Shown here piece by piece: positions 43,749-51,684 of a stretch of DNA of 64,000 bases. Source of the stretch: JAJVHZ01 sp041395385 (lineage in GTDB: Bacteria > Pseudomonadota > Gammaproteobacteria > JAJPIJ01); assembly GCA_041395385.1 (NCBI GenBank), contig JAWLAN010000014.1:62001-126000 (forward strand). Reading direction: 5' to 3'. Positions within the stretch are counted from its first letter, which is position 1; every line of letters starts with the position of its first letter. A program made the translations under genes and the position numbers. The notes under the pieces are model-generated. The model did not search any database. It was not told the origin of the DNA and saw only the letters and a list, made by a program, of their open reading frames with translations.

Positions 43749-44751
43749 ATGCGCCCGCGCATTGAGCTGGTGTGCCCGGCCGGCGGCCTGCCGGCGCTGA
43801 AGGCCGCGGTCGACAACGGCGCCGACGCCGTGTACATCGGCTTTCGCGACGGCACCAATGCGCGCAACTTCCCGGGCCTGGGATTCAGCGCCGAGGAGGC
43901 CGCGCAGGGCGTGGACTACGCGCACACGCGCGGCGCGCAGGTGCTGGCGGCGCTCAACACCTACCCGGACACCGAGCGCTGGGGCGCGGCCACGGCCGCA
44001 CTCGCGACCGCGGCCTCCGTCGGGGTGGACGCCGTCATCCTCGCCGACCCGGGCCTGATGGCGCACGCCGCGCGCGCGCACCCCGGCCTGCGGCTGCACC
44101 TCTCGGTGCAGGGCTCGGCCACCAACCGCCACGCGATCGCCTTCTATCACCGCCACTTCGGCGTGCGGCGCGTGGTGCTGCCGCGCGTGCTGTCGCTGGC
44201 GCAGGTGCTGAGCCTGGTCGGCAAGGTCCCGGTGGAGATCGGTGTTCTGCTTCGGCAGCCTGGCGTGATGGTCGGGCCGCTGCGCGCTGTCGGCGTACGT
44301 TACCGGCAAGTCGCCCAACGTGCACGGCGTGTGCTCGCCCGCCTCGGCCGTGCGCTGGGAGGAGACTGCCGCGGGCCGGCAGTCGCGCGTCGGCGGCATG
44401 CTGATCGATCGCTACCAGGACGGTCAGCCGGCAGCCTATCCGACCATCTGCAAGGGCCGCTACCGCGTCGGCGACCACGTCTATTACGCGATCGAGGAGC
44501 CCACCAGCCTCAACGTGATCGAGATCCTCCCCGAGCTGGTCCGGGGAGGCGTGGCCGCGCTGAAGGTGGAGGGCCGCCAGCGCGGTCCCGCCTACGTGGC
44601 GCGCGTCACGAAGGTGCTGCGCGCCGCCCTCGATGCCTGCTGCGCCGACCCCGCGCGGTTCACCCCGCGGCAGGAATGGCTGGACGAGCTCAACTCCATG
44701 GCCGAGGGCCGCTGTCACACCCTCGGCGCCTATCACCGCCCATGGCAATGA
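43749..44751 (+). pseudogene. ubiU: UbiU (peptidase U32 family), damaged by a frameshift and stop
   Basis: UbiU forms a [4Fe-4S] heterodimer with UbiV for oxygen-independent hydroxylation in ubiquinone synthesis. The first part, to about 44237, aligns well (ELVCPAGGLPALKAAVDNGADAVYIGF, SVQGSATNRHAIAFYHRHFGVRRVVLPRVLS). The last part, in another frame to the TGA at 44751, also aligns (MLIDRYQDGQPAAYPTICKGRY, VEGRQRGPAYVARVTKV). Between about 44237 and 44290 the sequence is disordered: in the downstream frame FCFGSLA is followed by a stop and WSGRC where E. coli has FGSLCIMSEGRC, so a cluster-cysteine position is lost. The upstream frame runs straight into ubiV. Confidence 0.75.
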
Positions 44752-45638
44752 AGCTCTCTCTCGCACCCATACCCTGGTTCTGGGAACGCGCGCGCGTCTT
44801 CGACTTCTACGCGTCGATCGCCGCGACGCCGATCGACATCGTCTATCTCGGCGAGACCGTCTGTTCGAAGCGGCGCGAGCTGCGGCCGGAGGACTGGCTG
44901 CAGATCGCCGCGGCGCTGTCCGAGGCCGGCAAGGAGGCGGTGCTCTCGACGCTGACCCTCATCGAGGCGGAATCCGAGCTCGCGACGCTGAAGCGCATCG
45001 TGGAAAACGGCCGTTACCTGGTCGAGGCCAACGACATGGCCGCCGTGGAGATGCTGAGCGAGCGCGAGCTGCCGTTCGTGATCGGCCCGCAGGTGAACGT
45101 CTACAACGGCGAGACCCTGGCGCTGCTGGCGCGCCTCGGCGCGCGCCGCTGGGTGGTGCCGACGGAGATCTCCAGGGCACAGCTCGCCGCCCTGCCCGAC
45201 CGGCGCTTCCTGCAGATGCAGACCGAGGTGCAGATATACGGCGACCTTGCGCTCGCCTACTCGGCGCGCTGCTACACCGCCCGCGCGCACAACCTGCAGA
45301 AGGACGCCTGCGCCTTCGTCTGCCGCGAGTATCCCGACGGCCTGCCGCTGGCCACCATGGAGGATGAGCCCTTTCTCGTGCTGAACGGCATCCAGACCCG
45401 CTCCGCGGCCGTCTGCGACCTGCTGGCGGATTGGGACGACTTCGGGGCCCTGCAGATCGAGGTCGGCCGCATCGTGCCGCGGTCCACGGGCACGGCGCGG
45501 ATCATCGACCTCGCGCACCAGGTGGCCGTGGGCCGCCTGGACGCCGCCGCCGCGGCGCGCGAGCTCGCCGCGCAACGGGCAGCGCCGCACTGCAACGGCC
45601 ACTGGCACGGTGCAGCCGGGATGGAGCAGGTGGGATGA
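44748..45638 (+). CDS. ubiV: UbiV, O2-independent ubiquinone biosynthesis protein
   Basis: A 296-residue U32-family protein starting MKLSLAPIPWFWE, as in E. coli UbiV. The [4Fe-4S] cysteines are in GETVCSKRR and in ARCYTARAHNLQKDACAFVC; the HCNGHWHG C-terminus is also characteristic. It works with UbiU in the anaerobic hydroxylation steps of ubiquinone synthesis, using prephenate-derived oxygen. The ATG at 44748 overlaps the ubiU TGA. An upstream in-frame ATG at 44742 is possible. Note that the upstream frame without a stop could give a fused UbiU'-UbiV product. Confidence 0.92.
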   Translation: MKLSLAPIPWFWERARVFDFYASIAATPIDIVYLGETVCSKRRELRPEDWLQIAAALSEAGKEAVLSTLTLIEAESELATLKRIVENGRYLVEANDMAAVEMLSERELPFVIGPQVNVYNGETLALLARLGARRWVVPTEISRAQLAALPDRRFLQMQTEVQIYGDLALAYSARCYTARAHNLQKDACAFVCREYPDGLPLATMEDEPFLVLNGIQTRSAAVCDLLADWDDFGALQIEVGRIVPRSTGTARIIDLAHQVAVGRLDAAAAARELAAQRAAPHCNGHWHGAAGMEQVG

Positions 45639-45644
45639 GGGAGG

Positions 45645-46145
45645 CTAGCGCGCGGCGATCGCGGCGCGGGCCCGGCGCAGGCCGCGCACCGCATGCCCCG
45701 CGATCGGGGCCGGCAGCACCGCGCGCAGGTGCGCCTCCCAGTCGAACTCCTGCGCGTCGAGCAGGTTCTTGACGTGCACGCCGACCTCGGTGTCACCCTC
45801 GATGCACAGCCGGCGCTGGAAGAACAGCGCGTCGGGGTCCTCGCGCCGCGTGGCCAGCCGCAGGAATCCCTCCACGTCGCCGCGGATGACGACGTCGGGC
45901 GCGCGCGTGTCCACGGCGCGCAGCCGACCGCCATCGATGCGGAAACACACCGTGCGCCTCAGATCGGTGACCTCGATGGCGACGCTGCGCCCGTCGATCT
46001 CGCGCAGGCGCGAGCTGAAGGCCTGGCCGCGCGCGAGGTGGTTGAACAGCAGCGCGCCGGCCGGGGCCTGCAGCGCGCCGGGCACGATACGCAACGACCA
46101 GCGCAGCAGTTGCGAGGCGCGTGAGATGCAAGAGGAGGCGGACAT
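45645..46145 (-). CDS. ubiT: UbiT, SCP2-domain lipid carrier for anaerobic ubiquinone synthesis
   Basis: A 166-residue protein with an SCP2 lipid-binding domain: APDVVIRGDVEGFLRLATRREDPDALFFQRRL followed by CIEGDTEVGVHVKNLLDAQEFDW, matching E. coli UbiT. UbiT binds ubiquinone precursors for UbiUV under anoxia. The start at 46145 gives the typical ~166-residue length. Its 3' end converges on ubiV (stop codons six bases apart), and its 5' side faces an FNR-type box shared with ubiD. Confidence 0.9.
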   Translation of the reverse strand: MSASSCISRASQLLRWSLRIVPGALQAPAGALLFNHLARGQAFSSRLREIDGRSVAIEVTDLRRTVCFRIDGGRLRAVDTRAPDVVIRGDVEGFLRLATRREDPDALFFQRRLCIEGDTEVGVHVKNLLDAQEFDWEAHLRAVLPAPIAGHAVRGLRRARAAIAAR

Positions 46146-46182
46146 GCAGATCGCTTTATCGTCCGTCGGCGCGGGCGGCCGG

Positions 46183-46196
46183 TTGATCCGGATCAG
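46183..46196. promoter_or_regulatory. FNR/DNR-type box between ubiT and ubiD
   Basis: TTGATCCGGATCAG matches nine of ten bases of TTGAT-N4-ATCAA. It lies 38 bases before the ubiT start and seven before the ubiD start. This spacing suits control of leftward ubiT, in line with FNR control of ubiT and ubiUV in E. coli. For ubiD it is too close to the start to act as an activator site. Confidence 0.75.
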
Positions 46197-46202
46197 GCGG
46201 CG

Positions 46203-47669
46203 ATGATCTTCCGGGACCTGCGCGAGTTCATCGTTTGCCTGGAGGCCATGGGCGATCTGCGCCGCGTTCGCCAGACCCTGGATCCATGCCTGGAGATCAC
46301 CGAGGTCTGCCACCGCACGCTGCGCGCCGGCGGACCGGCCCTGCTGTTCGAGCATCCCGCGGGCGGCGAGATGCCCCTGCTCGGCAACCTGTTCGGGACG
46401 GTGCAGCGCGTGGCGCTGGCGCTGGGCTGCAAGAATACCCGGGAGCTGCGCGAGCTCGGCGAGCTGCTCGCCTTTCTCAAGGAACCGCGCTGGCCGAACG
46501 GCCTGGGCGAGGCCCTGGAGCGGCTGCCGCAGTTCCGCAGGCTGATGCACGTGACGCCGCGCGTGGTCGATCGCGCCGCCTGCCAGGAGCAGGTGCTGGA
46601 AGGCGACGAGGTGGATCTCGCGCGACTGCCGGTGCAGACCTGCTGGCCGGGTGACGCCGGTCGGCTCATCACCTGGGGCATGGTGATCACGAGGGGCCCT
46701 GCCAAGGAGCGGCTGAACATCGGCATCTACCGCCAGCAGGTCATCGCGCGCAACAAGGTGATCATGCGCTGGCTCCCGCACCGCGGCGGCGCGATCGACT
46801 TCCAGGAGTGGTGCGCGGCCCGCCCGGGCGAGGCGTTTCCGGTCGCGGTGGCCATCGGCGCCGACCCGGCGACCATGCTGGCGGCGGTGACGCCGATCCC
46901 GGACACCATCTCGGAGTTCCAGTTCGCCGGCCTGCTGCGCGGCGCCCGCAGCGAGGTCGTCCGCTGCCGGGGAGTACCGCTGCAGGTCCCCGCCTCCGCG
47001 GAGATCGTGCTGGAGGGCCACATCACTCCCGGCGAGGAGGCGCTGGAGGGCCCGTTCGGCGATCACACCGGCTACTACAATGCGCAGGCTCGCTTTCCCG
47101 TCTTCACCATCGATCGCATCACGCATCGCGGCGGTCCGATCTATCTGGGCACCTACATGGGTCGCTCGCCGCACGACGAACCCTCGGTCATGGCCTCGGC
47201 CCTGAACGAGGTATTCGTGCCGATCCTGCGCAAGGCATTCCCGGAGATCGTGGACTTCTACCTGCCGCCGGAGGCCTGCTCCTATCGGGTGGCGGTGGTG
47301 AGCATCCGCAAGCGCTACGCCGGCCATGCCAGGCGCATCATGTTCGGCGTTTGGTCCTACCTGCGCCAGTTCACCTACACGAAGTTCGTGATCGTCACCG
47401 ACGAGGACATCGACGTACGGGACTGGCAGGAGGTGATGTGGGCGATCGCCACGCGCATGGACCCGGCGCGCGACACGGTGCTGGTGGAGAACACGCCGAT
47501 CGATTACCTGGATTTCGCCAGCCCCGTGGCCGGCCTCGGCTCCAAGGCCGGCTTCGACGCCACCAGCAAGTGGCCGGGGGAGACGCAGCGGGATTGGGGA
47601 CGCCCGATCGCCATGAGCGAGGCCGTCAAGCGGCGCATCGACGCGATCTGGGGGGAGCTCGGCCTCTGA
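46203..47669 (+). CDS. ubiD: UbiD-family 4-hydroxy-3-polyprenylbenzoate decarboxylase
   Basis: A 488-residue prenylated-FMN-dependent decarboxylase, the ubiquinone-pathway type (E. coli UbiD 497 residues). Signatures: MIFRDLREFIVCLEAMGDLRRV, NIGIYRQQVI, VEGHITPGEEALEGPFGDHTGYYN with the conserved ED(L)/GPFGDHTG block, and PEACSYRVAVVSI. Needs UbiX for the cofactor, which is not in the window. Adjacency to ubiUVT supports a role in quinone synthesis rather than aromatic degradation. Confidence 0.92.
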   Translation: MIFRDLREFIVCLEAMGDLRRVRQTLDPCLEITEVCHRTLRAGGPALLFEHPAGGEMPLLGNLFGTVQRVALALGCKNTRELRELGELLAFLKEPRWPNGLGEALERLPQFRRLMHVTPRVVDRAACQEQVLEGDEVDLARLPVQTCWPGDAGRLITWGMVITRGPAKERLNIGIYRQQVIARNKVIMRWLPHRGGAIDFQEWCAARPGEAFPVAVAIGADPATMLAAVTPIPDTISEFQFAGLLRGARSEVVRCRGVPLQVPASAEIVLEGHITPGEEALEGPFGDHTGYYNAQARFPVFTIDRITHRGGPIYLGTYMGRSPHDEPSVMASALNEVFVPILRKAFPEIVDFYLPPEACSYRVAVVSIRKRYAGHARRIMFGVWSYLRQFTYTKFVIVTDEDIDVRDWQEVMWAIATRMDPARDTVLVENTPIDYLDFASPVAGLGSKAGFDATSKWPGETQRDWGRPIAMSEAVKRRIDAIWGELGL

Positions 47670-47771
47670 GCCGCCGGCCGCGCGCGGGTGGCCGGACCCG
47701 CCATCCAGGCCGCGCCTCGGCAGCACCGGGCGATGGCGATCGCGGCCGGGCTCCATGGGCGCGCGGAGATC

Positions 47772-47785
47772 TTGATCCGGGTCAT
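47772..47785. promoter_or_regulatory. FNR/DNR-like box upstream of the radical SAM-STAS gene
   Basis: TTGATCCGGGTCAT matches eight of ten consensus bases. It lies 65 bases before the GTG start of the downstream B12 radical SAM gene, a workable activator distance. The left nine bases (TTGATCCGG) are identical to those of the box upstream of ubiT. Confidence 0.5.
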
Positions 47786-47849
47786 TTACGCGGCCGACCG
47801 CAGGCGTATCACGCCTCCTTACAGTCTCCCCGGAGCGGAGGACCCGATC

Positions 47850-49790
47850 GTGCCCGACGCCGCGATGCCGCAGGCGGGGCTTCCGCCGGGCCGGCCGGTG
47901 CCCGTGCGGCTGCTCCTCGTCAACCCGCGCTTCCCTGAAAGCTTCTGGAGCTTTCGCTGGGCACTCGGCCGCATCCTGCCGGGCAAGCGCGCCCTGAATC
48001 CTCCCCTCGGGCTCGCCACGCTGGCGGCCCTGTGCCCGCCGCACTGGTCCGTGGAGATCGTCGACGAGAACGTCGAGACCGTGCCGCTGCATCCGGCGGC
48101 CGATCTCGTCGGCGTCTGCGGCATGGGGGTGCAGTTCCCTCGTCAGCAGGAGCTGCTGCGCTACTATCGCGGCAAGGGCTATTACGTCGTGGCCGGAGGC
48201 AGCTACGCCTCCCTGTGCCCCGAGCGCTACACGGAGACTGCCGACACCGTCGTCGCCGGCGAGGCCGAGAACATCTGGCCCGCGTTCTGCTCGGATTACG
48301 CGTGCGGGCGGCCCAGGCGGCTCTACAAGGAAGAGGGCATCGTGGATCTGCGGCGCTCGCCCGTGCCGCGGTTCGATCTCCTGAAACTCGGGCGCTACGC
48401 GACCGTCGGCGTGCAGTTCTCCCGCGGCTGCCCCTACCGCTGCGACTTCTGCGACATCATCGTGATGTTCGGCCGCCGCCCGCGGACCAAGGGCCTCGAA
48501 CAGGTCGCCGCAGAGCTCGACCTGCTGCGCTCGCTGGGCGTCAGCAACCTCTTCTTCGTCGACGACAACCTCATCGGCAACCGGCCCAAGGCCAGGGAGC
48601 TGCTCGACTTCCTGGCCCGGTACCAGCAACGCCACGGCTACCGCTTCCGATTCGGAACGCAGGTCTCGCTGAACCTCGCCGAGGACCGCGATCTCATGCG
48701 GCTGCTCCGCGAGGCCAACTTCAACTGGGTCTTCGTCGGCATCGAATCGCCGGACGAGGCCAGCCTGCGGGAGATGAACAAGGTCCAGAATCTCCGCCAC
48801 GACATGCTCGAGGCCGTACGCACGGTCTACGCACATGGCATCGACGTGCTGGCCGGATTCATCGTCGGCTTCGATCACGACACGGCGGAGACCTTCGAGC
48901 GTCAGCACCGCTTCATCGTGGCCTCCGGCATCCAGGTGGCGATGATCGGTCTGCTGACGGCGCTGCCCAGGACGCCGCTGTACGCGCGGCTCGCTCTCGA
49001 GGGCCGCCTGGTCGAGTCCGACGGGTCGCATTGCGACAATGCCAAGCCGCGGACCAACCTGGTGCCGAAGCGCATGAGCTATGCGGAGATGATCGCCGGA
49101 TACAAGTCGCTCTGCCGCCGCCTGTCGGTCGATCGACGCATCGCCCAGCGCATCCGCAACAAGCTGCGCTATCTCGGGGGTCCCTGCCACAGCGGGTACT
49201 CGCTCGGATCACAAATTCGAATCGTGGCCCGCCTGGTCTTCCATGGATTGCTGCGGGCGCCCGCGAGCCGCCTGCCGTGGTTTCTGCACTCCATGATGGC
49301 CTGCCCGCCCCGGGCCTGGGCACAGCTGGTCGCCGACTGGATAGCGGGCCTTTCCATCCAGGACTACGTGCAGCGGCACCTCGGCGATCCATCCGTCACG
49401 GAACTGCGCCGTGCCCGGTCCACCGCCGAGTCGATCCGCCGCCGCTGGTCGCACTGTCTGCAGCGCGGGAGCCTGCAGGTCGCCGTCGAGGACGGCACTG
49501 CCGGCTGCAGCGTAATGCTCGGTTTCAAACGGGGAATCGATCGCCGCTTCTTCGCCGGGGTGGCGGGCTGTCTCAGGCGGCTCCTGCGGCGCTCCGCCGT
49601 GAGCATTACGCTGCGGGTCGATGCCATGAGCCATGGTGAATGCGCCGGACTGGCGCGTCTGCTCCGTCAGCTCGCCGCCGACGGCGATCGAATCGCCGTC
49701 TACGTGGACGAGAGCATCCGTCACCTGCTTCCGATCGACTCCTCGGTGTTTCACCTCGTTCTAAACGCGCCCGGGGCCGCCTCGGACTGA
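47850..49790 (+). CDS. B12-binding radical SAM protein (DUF4070) with STAS-like C-terminus
   Basis: About 646 residues from the GTG at 47850, which has GGAGCGGAGGA upstream. Residues ~20-180 are a cobalamin-binding-like domain (RLLLVNPRFPESFW, ALNPPLGLATLAALCP, DLVGVCGMGVQFPRQ). The radical SAM core has FSRGCPYRCDFCDIIVMFGRRPRTK. A DUF4070-type segment follows (TPLYARLALEGRL, NLVPKRMSYAEMIAGYKSL). The last ~100 residues look like a STAS-type domain (ITLRVDAMSHGECAGLARLL, then VYVDESIRHLLP). Reaction unknown; relatives include enzymes of hopanoid and bacteriochlorophyll synthesis. Confidence 0.75.
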   Translation: MPDAAMPQAGLPPGRPVPVRLLLVNPRFPESFWSFRWALGRILPGKRALNPPLGLATLAALCPPHWSVEIVDENVETVPLHPAADLVGVCGMGVQFPRQQELLRYYRGKGYYVVAGGSYASLCPERYTETADTVVAGEAENIWPAFCSDYACGRPRRLYKEEGIVDLRRSPVPRFDLLKLGRYATVGVQFSRGCPYRCDFCDIIVMFGRRPRTKGLEQVAAELDLLRSLGVSNLFFVDDNLIGNRPKARELLDFLARYQQRHGYRFRFGTQVSLNLAEDRDLMRLLREANFNWVFVGIESPDEASLREMNKVQNLRHDMLEAVRTVYAHGIDVLAGFIVGFDHDTAETFERQHRFIVASGIQVAMIGLLTALPRTPLYARLALEGRLVESDGSHCDNAKPRTNLVPKRMSYAEMIAGYKSLCRRLSVDRRIAQRIRNKLRYLGGPCHSGYSLGSQIRIVARLVFHGLLRAPASRLPWFLHSMMACPPRAWAQLVADWIAGLSIQDYVQRHLGDPSVTELRRARSTAESIRRRWSHCLQRGSLQVAVEDGTAGCSVMLGFKRGIDRRFFAGVAGCLRRLLRRSAVSITLRVDAMSHGECAGLARLLRQLAADGDRIAVYVDESIRHLLPIDSSVFHLVLNAPGAASD

Positions 49791-49900
49791 CCGGCGCGCG
49801 CGAACGGCAGCCGGCCGCTGCGTGCGCATCGCGCTGCTCGACCGGCGTGCGACTGACTCGGGCTGTCGTCGACGCGGCGGGCACTGCACGCCGGCACACC

Positions 49901-49914
49901 TTGATACGGATCAA
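49901..49914. promoter_or_regulatory. Perfect FNR/DNR-type box upstream of the PAS-BTAD regulator
   Basis: TTGATACGGATCAA matches all ten consensus bases. A sigma-70-like promoter lies just downstream: TTGAAC at 49929-49934 and GATAAT at 49954-49959 (19-base spacer). This places the box at about -61, a class I activator position. GGGGGAGG precedes the ATG at 49981. Confidence 0.82.
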
Positions 49915-49980
49915 CGTGCGAGCGGGCTTGAACTGCTCGCGGCGTGAACTCAAGATAATGGGTTTTTTGGGGGAGGTCGG

Positions 49981-51150
49981 ATGTCCCGCGGCCGTCGTCC
50001 CGATCTGGTGGAATCTGCCTCGGACGCCGCCCTCGCCGTCGGCGAGGATCTGCGCGTGCTCGCCGGCAACGCGCCCGCCCAGCGGCTGCTGGGTTACTCC
50101 CGTCACGAGATGCAGGGACGGCGCTGCTATGAAGTGCTGCGGGCGGTGCTGCCCACCGGCGCGCCCCTGTGCGGCCCGTCCTGTGACGGGATTACGTGCG
50201 TCGCCCAGTGCAAGCCTTTCTCCGTGCCTGCCTGCCTGGTGCTGCGCAGGGACGGTCAGTGGTTCCCCGTGGCGTTGAGCACCCTCATCCTGCCCGGCGC
50301 GGTGCGATCGACGGTTCGCATGTTGATACTCATCAGACCGCGCAGCGACCTCGCCGAGGCTGCGGCGTTCGGCTCCTCTCTTCGCATCTTCACGCTGGGC
50401 CGCTTCAGGCTGGTCTTCCGCGGCCGGGACCTGGCCGTGGAGAAGTGGGTGCGCAAGCACGCGGTTCAACTGCTCAAGCTGCTCGCGAGCTGCCCGGGCC
50501 ACGCCTTGCATCGCGGGCGCCTGATCGAACGCCTGTGGAGCGAGGCAACCGAGAAGCGCGGGCGCGAGCGCCTGAAGGTCACCGTGTGCTACCTGCGCCG
50601 CCAGTTGATGTCGGTCGGACTGGGCCGCGACGTGGTCGCCAGGGAAGGCGAGTCCTACCTGCTCAGGTGCGAGGCCATGTGGATCGACGCGCGCACGTTC
50701 GAGCGCCTGGCGGTGCAAGGCATGCGCCTCGCCCAGCAGCACGAGCTCGAGCGCGCCCTGCATTGCTACGAAGACGCCCTGGCGCTCTACAAGGGCGATT
50801 ACCTCGAAGAGGATCTCTACGCCGACTGGTGCGCGGAGGAACGCGAGCGGCTGCGCGAGCTCTGCCTCGAGGTGATCGCGCGGACGGCGGCCATCCACGC
50901 CCGGCTGCGACGCTACGAGCAGGCCGTGCAGCTCTGCCGGCGCGGGCTCATCATGGAGCCGTGCCGCGAGAGCATGCACAGAACGCTGATGATGTACCTG
51001 TTCCAGCTCGGGCGGCGCAGCTCGGCGCTGGCGCAGTATCGGCGCTGTCGCGAGCTGCTGCGGCGGGAGTTCGGGGTCGAGCCGCTGCCGATAACCCAGG
51101 CCCTTTATCGCCGCATTCTCGAGTCCGGCGCCCTGTCCTTCGACACCTGA
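49981..51150 (+). CDS. PAS-domain / OmpR-type winged helix / BTAD transcriptional regulator
   Basis: A 389-residue SARP/AfsR-like regulator. Residues ~10-115 form a PAS domain with many cysteines (CYEVLRAVLPTGAPLCGPSC, CVAQCKPFSVPAC), a pattern that could bind a metal or Fe-S cluster. Residues ~135-220 are a winged-helix DNA-binding domain (IFTLGRFRLVFRGRDLAVEKWVRKHAVQLLKLL, LWSEA..KRGRERLKVTVCYLRRQL). Residues ~225-385 are a BTAD/TPR domain (ALALYKGDYLEEDLYADWCAEERERL). Controlled by a perfect FNR-type box and placed just before the respiratory operon, which it may regulate. Confidence 0.83.
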   Translation: MSRGRRPDLVESASDAALAVGEDLRVLAGNAPAQRLLGYSRHEMQGRRCYEVLRAVLPTGAPLCGPSCDGITCVAQCKPFSVPACLVLRRDGQWFPVALSTLILPGAVRSTVRMLILIRPRSDLAEAAAFGSSLRIFTLGRFRLVFRGRDLAVEKWVRKHAVQLLKLLASCPGHALHRGRLIERLWSEATEKRGRERLKVTVCYLRRQLMSVGLGRDVVAREGESYLLRCEAMWIDARTFERLAVQGMRLAQQHELERALHCYEDALALYKGDYLEEDLYADWCAEERERLRELCLEVIARTAAIHARLRRYEQAVQLCRRGLIMEPCRESMHRTLMMYLFQLGRRSSALAQYRRCRELLRREFGVEPLPITQALYRRILESGALSFDT

Positions 51151-51426
51151 TCGCCCGGCGACCGCCCGCCGCTCGAACCCGCAATCCCGCTGCGCATGAT
51201 CGAGGCGGGCGGCGTTCCCCGCCATCCCCCCGCGGCCCGATCTCCGCCGCGTCTCGCGCCCGCTCCGCCCGTCCGATCGCCACCCGTCACACTCGCCGGC
51301 GCGGCCATGCGCGCGCGCCGATCAACGCCTGCGCAACGGTGATGCGCCGGGCTCCCGTCGTTGTTACCGGACTGTTACCGCCGCGCCATACACAGTGACT
51401 TCAACTCGAGGTCGCGTGCGAGAGCG

Positions 51427-51684
51427 ATGAAGCCGGACGACGACGCTGCGGCATCCTTCGTGGTGCGGATCTGGATGGAACGGACGACGAACGGGGAGCC
51501 GGCGTGGCGCGGGCACATACGCCACGTCCAGGGCGAGAGCGAGTGCTACTTTCGCGATCTCGGCGAGATGCGCGGGTTCGTCGAGCGGCTGAGCGGCGTA
51601 CGCATGGCCTGCCAGCCCACGAGAAGAAAGAGGAGTCAGCGACATGGCGACGCCATCGGCGCGGAAGGGGGTTCGGATGCTTGA
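51427..51684 (+). CDS. Small conserved hypothetical protein
   Basis: An 85-residue protein from ATG 51427, with the core FVVRIWMER, PAWRGHIRHVQGESECYFRDLGEMRGFVERL. This WRGxIxHVxSGExxYFxDLxEMxxFI pattern is common in short uncharacterised bacterial proteins. The C-terminal 20 residues are polar and overlap the start of the next gene by eight bases. First gene of the respiratory cluster by position; function unknown. Confidence 0.6.
   Translation: MKPDDDAAASFVVRIWMERTTNGEPAWRGHIRHVQGESECYFRDLGEMRGFVERLSGVRMACQPTRRKRSQRHGDAIGAEGGSDA

Noticed and set aside
43749..45638. A single 629-residue UbiU-UbiV fusion protein
   Set aside because: The middle third of the translation is Arg/Pro-rich and aligns with nothing, whereas the other frame matches the end of UbiU. 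It is a frameshift artefact.
45645..49190. 1181-residue minus-strand protein
   Set aside because: Only its last 166 codons (ubiT) are real. The rest is the antisense of ubiD and the radical SAM gene.
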